Of a stretch of 64,000 nt of DNA, positions 43,050 to 51,416 are shown piece by piece. The stretch covers positions 124,001-188,000 of the forward strand of contig CAWCVC010000011.1 of NCBI GenBank assembly GCA_963798805.1, given 5' to 3'. The number at the start of each line of letters is the position of its first letter. The first letter of the stretch is position 1. The DNA is from CAVZCK01 sp963798805. GTDB taxonomy: Bacteria > Pseudomonadota > Alphaproteobacteria > Rhizobiales > Rhodomicrobiaceae. The translations under genes were made by a program, and so were the position numbers. The notes under the pieces are model-generated. The model was given only the letters and a program-made list of their open reading frames with translations, did no database searches and was not told where the DNA came from.

Positions 43050-45746
43050 ATGACCATTCGAAATCTCGACTCTGCCTTCATGCCGAAATCAGTCGCACTG
43101 ATCGGCGCCAGCGACGAGCCCGGCTCGGTCGGCCTGAAAATCATGCAGAATTTACAGGCCGGCGGCTTTGCCGGGCCGATCTGGCTCGTCAATCCGCACC
43201 ATAGCTCGATCGACGGCAAGCCTTGCTTTCCCGATATTGCCGCGCTGCCTGATGCGCCGAGCCTCGCTGTCGTCGCGACGCCGCCGGAGACGGTGCCGCA
43301 GATCATCGGCGAGCTTGGCCGGAAAGGCACGCGCGCGGCCGTCGTCATCACGGCGGGCATCGGCCAGGAGAACGGTCTCAGGCAGGCGATGCTGAACGCA
43401 GCACAGCCCTTCTGCCTGCGTATCATCGGTCCGAATTGTCTCGGCATTTTCGTGCCGAGGCTCGGACTCAATGCCAGCTTCGCCCATATCGCCCCCAATC
43501 CGGGAAAGCTGGCGCTCTTGTCGCAGTCCGGTGCTGTTGCCGGCGCGACGCTCGACTGGGCAGCCGCGCGCGATATCGGCTTCAGCAATGTGGTTTCGAT
43601 GGGTGACATGGCCGATGTCGATGTCGGCGATATGCTCGACTATCTGGCCGGCGAGGCGAACACCAGCGCCATTGTCATGTATCTCGAGACCATCACCAAT
43701 CCGCGCAAATTCATGTCTGCTGCGCGCTCTGCCGCTCGCGCCAAGCCGGTGGTGGTCGTTAAGGCCGGCCGCAGCGCGGCGGCGGCGAAGGCGGCAGCCA
43801 CGCATACCGGCGCGCTGTCCGGCAATGACCGGGTGATCGAGGCGGCGTTCAAGAGAGCCGGCGTGCTGCGCGTCGATGGCTTGAGCGAGCTGTTCGACGC
43901 GGCGGAGACGCTCACCCGCATTGTCGGCTTTCGCGGTGACCGCCTGGCGATCGTCACCAATGGCGGCGGCGCGGGCGTTCTGGCGGTCGAGTCCCTGATG
44001 CAGCTTGGCGGAAAACTTGCCGAGCTGTCGCCGGAAACAACGGCGAAGCTCGACCAGATGCTGCCACCGACATGGTCGCGGGCGAACCCCGTCGACATCA
44101 TCGGCGATGCCGGGCCGGAGCGCTATGAGGCCGCTCTGAATGCGGTGCTTGACGACCGGGCGGCAGACGCCGTGCTGGTGATGAACTGCCCGACGGCGCT
44201 CGCCTCGTCGGTCGGGGCCGCCGATGCGGTGATCCGCGCCATCCAGATTCGCAAGGCCGACCGGAAGCCGGTGAAACCGGTTCTGACCAACTGGCTTGGG
44301 GAAAGCACGGCGCGAATGGCTCGGGCTCGTTTCGCATCCGCCGGTCTGCCAACCTACGAGTTTCCCGCCGATGCCGTCCGCAGCTTCTCCTATCTCACCG
44401 GCTATCACAAGGCCCAGGAGGAGTTGATGCAGACGCCGCCGAGCCTGCCAAGCACCTTCGAGGTCGATACCGAGGCGGCGCGCGCAGCCATGGCGGCGGC
44501 ACAGAGGGAAGGTCGCACGCTGCTGACCGAGCCGGAGGCCAAGGCTGTCCTCAGCGCTTACGGTATTGCCACGGTGCGGACGCTGATCGCGAAGGATGCT
44601 CGCGATGTCGAGCGTATTGCGGCGCAACTTCTGCAAAATGGCCGGCGCGTCGCAGTGAAGGTGCTGTCGGAGCAGATTTCGCACAAGTCGGATGTCGGCG
44701 GCGTCATGCTCAATTTGGAAAGTGCTGCCGCCGCAGCGAAAGCCGCCGAGGAGATCGCGGCGCGGGTTGCCCGGAAACGGTCGGACGCCCGGATCGACGG
44801 TTTCACCGTGCAGGAGATGATCGAGCTACCGCAAGCCCACGAGCTCATCATCGGCGTCACCGAGGACTCGATCTTCGGCCCGACGATCCTGTTCGGTGCG
44901 GGAGGCACGGCGGTGGAGGTCATCAAAGACACGGCGGTCGCGCTGCCGCCGCTCGATCTGAAGCTCGCCCGTCATCTGATCAGCGAGACGCGCGTGTCGA
45001 AGCTTCTCTCCGGCTATCGCGACAGGCCGGCGGCCGATATAGAGGCGATCGCGATGGTGCTTGTGCGCGTTTCGCAGCTGATCACCGACATCCCGGTCGT
45101 CACCGGGCTCGATATCAATCCGCTGCTCGCCGATGAGCGCGGGGTGACAGCTCTCGATGCCCGCGTCACACTCGATTGGACGCACGCCGACGTGCCGGCG
45201 CCGAACCCCTATTTCGCGATCCGCCCCTATCCGAAGAGCTGGGAACGCACCGTTGCGCTATCGAGCGGTCGCAAGGTGTTGATTCGTCCGATCCTGCCGA
45301 CCGATGAGGGAATTTACGCCGAGTTCCTGCATGCGATCACGCCGGCCGATCTGCGGCTGCGCTTTTTCACACCGAAAGCGGAGTTCTCGCATCAGTTCGT
45401 CGCGCGCTTCACCCAGATCGACTACGGCCGCGCCATGGCCTTCATCGCCGTCGATCCTGAGACCGGCGTCATGCTCGGCGGCTCGCGGCTTATCGCCGAT
45501 CCGGACTATATCAAAGGCGAATATGCCGTGATGGTGCGCAGCGACTTGAAAGGTGTCGGGCTTGGCTGGGCGCTGATGCAGCAGCTCATTGCCTATGCCA
45601 AGGCAGAGGGGTTGCAGGAGCTCCACGGCGACGTCCTGAGCGAGAATACACAGATGCTTTCGATGTGCCGTGAGCTTGGCTTCGATGTGCATTTCAACCC
45701 GGAGGACGTGACGCTCTCCCGGGTGACGCTGGGGCTGGGGAAATAA
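43050..45746 (+). CDS. Pat-type bifunctional acyl-CoA synthetase/GNAT protein acetyltransferase
   Basis: 898-aa fusion protein. It has an N-terminal CoA-binding domain (SVALIGASDEPGSVGLKIMQ), a succinyl-CoA-synthetase-like domain with the flavodoxin-like segment and the catalytic-His region KAAATHTGALSGNDRVIEAA, an ATP-grasp domain (about residues 490–710, HKSDVGGVMLNLES) and a C-terminal GNAT domain (IRPILPTDEGIYAEFLHAI, then SDLKGVGLGWALMQQLIAYA). This is the architecture of Pat/PatZ lysine acetyltransferases that switch off acetyl-CoA synthetase. ATG 43050 is used because it begins the CoA-binding domain and follows GAGG. It is divergent from the dehydrogenase–cytochrome pair. Confidence 0.88.
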   Translation: MTIRNLDSAFMPKSVALIGASDEPGSVGLKIMQNLQAGGFAGPIWLVNPHHSSIDGKPCFPDIAALPDAPSLAVVATPPETVPQIIGELGRKGTRAAVVITAGIGQENGLRQAMLNAAQPFCLRIIGPNCLGIFVPRLGLNASFAHIAPNPGKLALLSQSGAVAGATLDWAAARDIGFSNVVSMGDMADVDVGDMLDYLAGEANTSAIVMYLETITNPRKFMSAARSAARAKPVVVVKAGRSAAAAKAAATHTGALSGNDRVIEAAFKRAGVLRVDGLSELFDAAETLTRIVGFRGDRLAIVTNGGGAGVLAVESLMQLGGKLAELSPETTAKLDQMLPPTWSRANPVDIIGDAGPERYEAALNAVLDDRAADAVLVMNCPTALASSVGAADAVIRAIQIRKADRKPVKPVLTNWLGESTARMARARFASAGLPTYEFPADAVRSFSYLTGYHKAQEELMQTPPSLPSTFEVDTEAARAAMAAAQREGRTLLTEPEAKAVLSAYGIATVRTLIAKDARDVERIAAQLLQNGRRVAVKVLSEQISHKSDVGGVMLNLESAAAAAKAAEEIAARVARKRSDARIDGFTVQEMIELPQAHELIIGVTEDSIFGPTILFGAGGTAVEVIKDTAVALPPLDLKLARHLISETRVSKLLSGYRDRPAADIEAIAMVLVRVSQLITDIPVVTGLDINPLLADERGVTALDARVTLDWTHADVPAPNPYFAIRPYPKSWERTVALSSGRKVLIRPILPTDEGIYAEFLHAITPADLRLRFFTPKAEFSHQFVARFTQIDYGRAMAFIAVDPETGVMLGGSRLIADPDYIKGEYAVMVRSDLKGVGLGWALMQQLIAYAKAEGLQELHGDVLSENTQMLSMCRELGFDVHFNPEDVTLSRVTLGLGK

Positions 45747-45751
45747 GCCGG

Positions 45752-46708
45752 CTAGTGTATCCGTTTTAACCAAGCGGGATTTCCGGCCCATTTCCGCCTG
45801 TCTCTCAGCAGTGCATTTGCGAGAACGATCAGCTTTCGCATGATGGTTGTGATGGCGATTTTGGCTGGCTTTCCGGCTTGCAGCAGCTGTTGGTATTTGG
45901 CTTTGAGGTCCGGATTGAAGCGCGCTGCGACCAAAGCGGGCATAAAGAGTGCTTGATGCAGACTAGCCCGGCCGCCGCGAATGAAGGCGCGGCCGGCCCA
46001 GCGTCCGGATTGCCGGGCGACAGGGGCAAGGCCGGTCAAGCTTGCGGCCTGCTTACCCTGCATTGTTCCCAGTTCAGGCATTTCGATGAGGAGCGCAAAA
46101 GCGGTGATGCAGGAGATGCCGGGGATGCTCTTCAGGATGGCGAGCCGCTCGGCAAGGTTTTCATCGCTGGCGATGCTGGCTTCGATTTCCGCCTCTATGG
46201 CGCCGATCTGGGTATCGATCTGCTTCAGTCGCTGGGCGTTTTGGCGTTTCAGGAGCGGCAGGGTGAGGTCTTTCTCGCGATTTTTGGCAGCGATCCGGTC
46301 TTTGACCAGCGCCTACCGGGCGAGATGCAAATCTTTGAGTTTATTCAGTTCTTCTGTGGATACAGGCAGCACTTCCAGCTCCAGCGTAATGCCCATGCGG
46401 GCCAGCATGAGCGCATCCACGCGGTCGGTTTTCACCAGCCTGCCCGTTACCTCGGCAAAACGCCGCGCCTGACGGGCGTTGATCTTCACAAGCGGCAGTT
46501 CGGTCTTTGCCAAGGTCTGCTCGAAGCTACGATGATATGGCCCGGTTGGCTCATAGACGATGCGGGCAATCGGTGTTTTCCTCAGCCAGCGGATCAGTTC
46601 CTTGTGACCAGCTTTGGTGTTTTCAAAACGCTTGGACACACCGTCAGGCAGACAATGCACATCGAGAAAATCTTTCGAGATGTCGACGCCAATAGTAGAA
46701 GGAATCAT
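45752..46708 (-). pseudogene. IS110-family transposase with one internal stop
   Basis: Reads as a single frame of about 318 codons interrupted only by TAG at 46313–46315. The N-terminal DEDD domain shows STIGVDISKDFLDVHCLPDG, VYEPTGPYHRSF and KTDRVDALMLARMG. The C-terminal transposase_20 domain has MQGKQAASLTGLAPVARQSG and FIRGGRASLHQALFMPALVA. Related proteins have Gln at the stop position (R-Q-ALVKDR), so a CAG-to-TAG change is the only evident lesion. A truncated catalytic domain would be made. Confidence 0.8.
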
Positions 46709-46847
46709 CTTTTCCGCGCCTTTGCTTGTCATCCGGGCCTGTGAAGCCCTGGTATCCGTTCAGGCCGAAGGAAAAGCGAGGGCGAGGGTGTCCTAAACGA
46801 TGTGTAGGTAGGTTTCTGTGAGGTTAACCCGAAATGGGGGAACTCAC

Positions 46848-47669
46848 ATGACCAAGACTTCGATCGCACCGGAGCTTCTCGATCAGCTTTTGGCGAACTA
46901 CTCCAAGCCCGAAGATTTGATCGGCGAAGACGGGTTTTTCAAACAGCTCAAGAAGGCGCTGATCGAGCGGGCGCTGGGCGCGGAACTGAGCACCCATCTC
47001 GGCTATGAGAAGGGCGACCCTGCCGGTCGTGGGACAGGCAACAATCGCAATGGCACGAGTTCGAAGACGCTTCTGACCGGAGACGGGGAAGTCGAGATCG
47101 CCGTTCCCCGCGACCGCGCGGGAAGCTTCGAGCCGCAGCTGATCCCGAAGGGCCGGACCCGCTTTGACGGTTTCGACGAAAAGATCTTGAGCCTCTACGC
47201 CCGCGGCATGACCGTGCGGGAGATCCAGGGTCATCTGGCCGAACTCTATGGCGTTGAAGTCTCGCCGGACCTTATCAGCCGGGTCACCGATGCGGTTCTG
47301 GACGAGGTCCGCGAGTGGCAGAACCGGCCGCTCGATCCGGTCTACCCGGTCGTCTTTTTCGACGCCTTGCGTGTCAAGATCCGCGACGAGGGCCTGGTCA
47401 AGAACAAGGCCGTCTATGTCGCGCTGGCGTTCAACGCCGAAGGGGGCAAAGAGGTGTTAGGCCTATGGATCGAACAAACCGAGGGTGCTAAATTCTGGCT
47501 CAAGGTGATGAACGAGCTGAAAGTCCGGGGTCTGAACGATATTCTGATCGCCGTCGTCGACGGCCTGAAAGGCTTTCCGGAAGCGATCACGACGGTCTAT
47601 CCCCAGACGCTGGTTCAAACCCCCGTTCAAGCCGGGGGCAGGCTCTGCATTGTTCACCTGATCCGACAC
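46848..47669 (+). pseudogene. IS256-family transposase, 3' truncated
   Basis: Starts MTKTSIAPELLDQLLANYSK and continues well through KDPAGRGTGNNRNG-like EKGDPAGRGTGNNRNGTSSK, the first catalytic Asp in PVVFFDALRVKIRDEGLV and the second in LIAVVDGLKGFPEAIT. After VYPQTLVQT an extra PVQAGGRL interrupts the normal CIVHLIR block, and the gene then ends in IS3 sequence at about 47670. The C-terminal Glu region is missing. It is a different IS256 subtype from the remnant at 24201–25500. Confidence 0.8.
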
Positions 47670-48529
47670 GATCTTGGCGTGCAAGCTGGCTGCCATCGGA
47701 GCGAACGTTTATCGTGAGCGACAAGCGCTCACTTGGCCGACGATCCGTCGGCTGAAGGCATCGAGAACGACGGCGAGATAGAGGAACCCCGACCAGGTCG
47801 GACAATATGTAATATCGGCCACCCCACAATACGTTAGGCCGGTCTGCCGTGAAGTTGCGGTCAACCAGATCGGGCGCCTGACGGCCGCCGCCCTTCACAG
47901 TCGTCGTCACGAAGCGACGACGGCTGACGCCGGCGAGCGCCGCTGCGCGCATCAAGCGGGCCACGCGCTTGCGGCCTGAATGCGCGGGACGCCATACGTG
48001 CCCTGCGAGCCAGCACGCGCCGTGCGGATCCTGGCGGTCAGAGCCGCGTCGGCCTGGCGACGCCTGGATGGCGGACGCTTGGTCGAAGCGTAAAAGCCGC
48101 TGGCGGAGACACCCAGCAGACGGCTCATGGCAGTGATCGGATAAACGGCCCGGTTCGCGCTCATGAATTGGAACCCTTCGGTGGGATCACATCGGTCTCC
48201 CGAGCAAACCAGGCCGCGGCTTTTGAGAGGATTTCGCGCTCCAGCTTGAGCTGCTTGTTCTCCCGGCGCAGCCGGTTCAACTCCTCGCGCTCGGCCGTCG
48301 TCAGGCCATCCTCGCGCCGACCTTCGTCGCGGTCAGCCTGCGCAACCCAATTGCGGATCGCCTGAGCCGATGGGTCAAATTCCTTGGCAAGCTCATTCGG
48401 CGTTCGTCCGGATCGGACCAGCTCGATCATTCGTTGCCGGAATTCCGGCGGGTAAGGCGGCTGTGTCTTTGGCATCGTGAACTCCTGAAACGCAAATGTT
48501 CGGATGTCCACGAAACCGGGGCAACTTCA
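47670..48529 (-). mobile_element. IS3-family element (copy 2, truncated)
   Basis: Inverted relative to copy 1. The left end TGAAGTTGCCCCGG is complete at 48529. orfA is intact, while orfB is frameshifted and internally deleted (MSANRAVYPITAMSRLLGVS, then RLMRAAALAGVSRRRFVTTT in another frame, then SLHAKIVSD). It is lost beyond about 47670 where IS256 sequence begins. It is inserted in the 3' end of the IS630 gene. Confidence 0.8.
48161..48475 (-). CDS. IS3 family OrfA (copy 2)
   Basis: 104-aa protein matching OrfA of copy 1 except for Pro instead of Leu in MPKTQPPYPPEFRQRMIELV. It has the helix-turn-helix and zipper segments complete. Its partner orfB is destroyed, so alone it could only bind IS3 ends and perhaps interfere with copy 1. 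Confidence 0.8.
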   Translation of the reverse strand: MPKTQPPYPPEFRQRMIELVRSGRTPNELAKEFDPSAQAIRNWVAQADRDEGRREDGLTTAEREELNRLRRENKQLKLEREILSKAAAWFARETDVIPPKGSNS

Positions 48530-49552
48530 CTCGTTCTGCGTTCAAGGCCACGACGGCTTGGTGGATAGCGGCATCGAGGGTTTCAGCATCGGTGAAAGTC
48601 TGGTGCGCGAGATGATGGGCTTTGAGATCATGCCAGACAACCTCGATGTCGTTGAGTTCGGGCGCATATTTGGGCAGCCATTCGACGGTGAGCCAATGCT
48701 CGCGGGCAGCAAGTGCCGCCCGCGTTGCCTTGCTGGTATGGATTGGGCCGTTGTCGAGCACGATCACGACGGGCTTGCTCGGAATTCCAGGCTTGGGGCC
48801 GTAGAGAAAATCGAGGGTTTGCAGCAAGGCAATGAAGTCGGTGCTGCGCTTGCTGCGGGAGGTGGCGACGATCAACCTGCGGCCCAACCAGTCAAGCGCG
48901 CCCATCATGGCGACTTTCTTGGATTGTCCAGGGGCCGGCACGCGGAGATCGGCGCCACGCTTAGCCCAGGCTCGCGCCAAATAGGGATGCGTCAGCGCCT
49001 CGCTTTCGTCGGCGAACAGGAGAACGATATCGCCGGCCTCAGCCTGGGCTTTGCGCAGCTTGAGCCGCAGACCGACACGATCAATCTCGTTCGCGATCTG
49101 GCGGCCCTTCAGTGTGTGTCGTGGTCGCCGAAAACGGAATCCCCTTTTTTGCGCAACACTTTGGAGAGTTGCGAGCGAGAGATCGAGATGTTTTCCCGGG
49201 CTGCAATCTCATCGGCAAGACGGGCAAGCGTCCAGTTCGTTCGGTCCGCCACCGGCTGCGACAGAAGTGGTCCGGCGACTCTCAGCGCGGCCTGCGCCTT
49301 CAACGGCATTGGTCCCGAAGCAACGCTCGCCTTCAGCGCATCGATCCCGCCGCGCATGAAGTCGCTGCGCCAAAGCCGAACCGTATCCTCGCGCACCCCA
49401 AATGCCTGCGCGATCCGGCTGCTGGTCCAGCCATCAAGCGTTAGCAGAATAGCGCGCGCCCGATCCGCCTCGGCGCGATCCGCACCGCCAGCTAAAGCTT
49501 TCAGCGCCGTTTTCTGCTCGTCCGTCGCCGCCACCGGCGATTTGCCAGCCAT
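48530..49552 (-). pseudogene. IS630-family transposase in two frames, 3' end lost
   Basis: The first frame (49552–49109) holds the helix-turn-helix domain (TLDGWTSSRIAQAFGVREDT, LADEIAARENISISRSQLSK). The second continues from RFRRPRHTLKGRQIANEIDR into the DDE domain (KKVAMMGALDWLGRRLIVAT, VIVLDNGPIHTSKATRAALA, WLPKYAPELNDIEVVWHDLK). The switch is at A6G4 (49141–49150), where a -1 shift rejoins them; IS630 elements often use programmed frameshifting. The last few residues are replaced by the IS3 insertion at 48529. Confidence 0.75.
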
Positions 49553-49558
49553 GTCTTA

Positions 49559-50893
49559 GGACACTCCGAACAATAACTGCTACGAATTTGGGAGGAGCCT
49601 TGGCTTGAGGGAGTAGTTCCATTCAGGATGGAAGTCTTCGCCGATGATGTTGAGCGTCGCCATCTCGGCGGCGCTCACCTTGATGCCCTTCTCGTAGGTC
49701 CGCGTGTCGAGCGCACACTCGACTTTCAATCCGGTTTTCGTTGTCGTTGCGCCGATCAGCTCGACGATGGCGAGACGATCCGTCAGCGGACGGCCGCGCC
49801 AGTTCTGCGTGATGTGGCAGAACAGGCGGTGCTCGATCCTATTCCACTTGGATGTGCCGGGCGGATAGTGGTGGACATGCAGCACGAGCCCAGTCTCGTC
49901 GGCGAGCTTTTGCAACTCGATCTTCCAGAGCCGGACGCGCGCGCCGTTCGAGCCGCCGCAGTCCGCCATGATCGTCAACTCGCGCGCCTTTGGATAGCGT
50001 TGGCGGCCCATCCGTCCGAGCCAGCTGCGGATCGCCTCGACAGCGAACTCGGCCGTGTCGCTCGTTATCCCGACGCTGACGAATCCGGCATTGGCCGCCA
50101 CGTCGTAGACGCCGTAAGGCACTGCCTTGCCTAGATCCTTGTCGACGAAGTCATGCACATTTACGCGCTGCGGTTCCCCTTTGGGCCGATAGTCGGAGCC
50201 ACCATTCCTATAGTTGCCGACCAGCTCTTTCTTCTTGGTATCGACCGAGATCACCGGTTGCCCGGCCGCCTGAGCGGCGGCGACCTTCGTATTGATGTGC
50301 TCGAACTGCGCGTTTCTGTCCGGATGCTTTGCGCCTTCGTCAGCCTTGCGATTGTGCTGGCGCGAGAAGCCGAGCTTCACCAGTTCCTTGCGCACGGTAT
50401 CGGCGCTGATCGGATGCCCCATCGCCGTCAGCGTCTCGGCGAGCTTGTCCATGCTTTTCGACACCCAGATCAGGGGCCGCATGGGATCGCCGAGAGTGGC
50501 TGGCTCGACGAGGCACTTGAGTTCGGGCACAAGCTCTGGATCCGTTTCGGCAACGGCCCGGCGTCCGCCACCACAGCGGCGGATCCGGCCCTTCGCCAGC
50601 GGCTCAGCACCAAGATCGTCCTCGCCGCGATTGATCGTCGAGCGGGCGAGCCCGGTGATCCGAGCGACAATCGCGAGACCGCCCCAGCCGGCGGTCCGCA
50701 CCTCGGCCGCCGCGAACAATCTCCGGCCCCGCTCGTCAAGCTGGCTGCCGACTGTCTCCCAACGATAGCGAATGGCCCCTTCGTCGATCATACAACCGAC
50801 ATACGCCTGTTCGCCGAGATCCGGAATCCCGGCAGGCTGAGTCACGCCGTCGCACGTACACAGAGTGCGATTCAGTTATTGTTCGGGATGTCC
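49559..50893 (-). mobile_element. ISAzo13-type element (copy 2, inverted)
   Basis: Same length (1335 bp) and ends as copy 1: GGACACTCCGAACAATAACT at 49559 and, reverse-complemented, GGACATCCCGAACAATAACT at 50893, again with TTA outside both ends. It is only 6 bp from the start codon of the IS630 gene, so it probably removed that element's own end. Confidence 0.82.
49580..50845 (-). CDS. ISAzo13-family transposase (copy 2)
   Basis: 421-aa transposase differing by eye from copy 1 at nine residues (for example Pro for Arg at position 4, and MATLNIIGEDFHPEWNYS against MAMLNIAGDDFHPEWNYT). The catalytic segments PVISVDTKKKELVGNY, IMADCGGSNGARVRLWK and GTSKWNRIEHRLFCHI are intact. Both copies appear complete and could be active. 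Confidence 0.85.
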   Translation of the reverse strand: MTQPAGIPDLGEQAYVGCMIDEGAIRYRWETVGSQLDERGRRLFAAAEVRTAGWGGLAIVARITGLARSTINRGEDDLGAEPLAKGRIRRCGGGRRAVAETDPELVPELKCLVEPATLGDPMRPLIWVSKSMDKLAETLTAMGHPISADTVRKELVKLGFSRQHNRKADEGAKHPDRNAQFEHINTKVAAAQAAGQPVISVDTKKKELVGNYRNGGSDYRPKGEPQRVNVHDFVDKDLGKAVPYGVYDVAANAGFVSVGITSDTAEFAVEAIRSWLGRMGRQRYPKARELTIMADCGGSNGARVRLWKIELQKLADETGLVLHVHHYPPGTSKWNRIEHRLFCHITQNWRGRPLTDRLAIVELIGATTTKTGLKVECALDTRTYEKGIKVSAAEMATLNIIGEDFHPEWNYSLKPRLLPNS

Positions 50894-51038
50894 TTACCCC
50901 GCGAATCATTGGAAAGACAAAATCACAACCGGCATCTGTTGGCCAGGCCGGACAAACCTGCTTAGGCTTGGACCGGAACAACCTGTTGATGCTCCACAGC
51001 TAGACCGCGTTTCCGATTCCGATTAAAAGTCCGCAGCT

Positions 51039-51416
51039 CTAGGACTTTCCGTCGTCGCAGGCGGTAATCCTGATGCCGGAGCCGGCTTCCCGGCCGAGTT
51101 CGTAGCATTTTGCCTTGGTGCAGAGGGTCCAGCCGCTCACCGTCGCGCCGGAGGCGGCAAGGTTGAGCTCGCGCTGGGGCGGAAGCGTGGGCACATAGTG
51201 CCACCAGCCGTCCTTCAGCACTGCGCCCTCCGGCGGGTCCATGCCGGCGCCGGAGCCTTGGACGCGCGCCTCGACGATCCTGAGGCGGCCCCCTTCGATC
51301 GCCCAGTCTTCCTGCCAGGCGATCTTCTCCACCGAGTGAATCCAGGTGAGCGTGAACACCGCAGCGGCGATCTTCAGCATTTTCGCGCCGGTCGCGACAC
51401 AGAGGGCATCAGCCAT
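51039..51416 (-). CDS. DUF1850-family protein of the TRAP-TAXI operon
   Basis: 125-aa protein with an N-terminal hydrophobic segment (MLKIAAAVFTLTW) and the DUF1850 core (WIHSVEKIAWQEDWAIEGGR, VQGSGAGMDPPEGAVLKDGW). Small proteins of this family regularly accompany TAXI-type TRAP permeases; the function is unknown. ATG 51416 overlaps the permease stop by 8 bp, so they are coupled. The upstream extension of the frame is out-of-frame permease sequence. Confidence 0.8.
   Translation of the reverse strand: MADALCVATGAKMLKIAAAVFTLTWIHSVEKIAWQEDWAIEGGRLRIVEARVQGSGAGMDPPEGAVLKDGWWHYVPTLPPQRELNLAASGATVSGWTLCTKAKCYELGREAGSGIRITACDDGKS

Noticed and set aside
43152..44684. 510-codon minus-strand frame antisense to the Pat-like gene, and similar long shadows at 12424–13941 and 41683–42846
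   Set aside because: Each lies wholly opposite a confidently identified gene and has Arg/His/Gln-rich composition typical of antisense frames.
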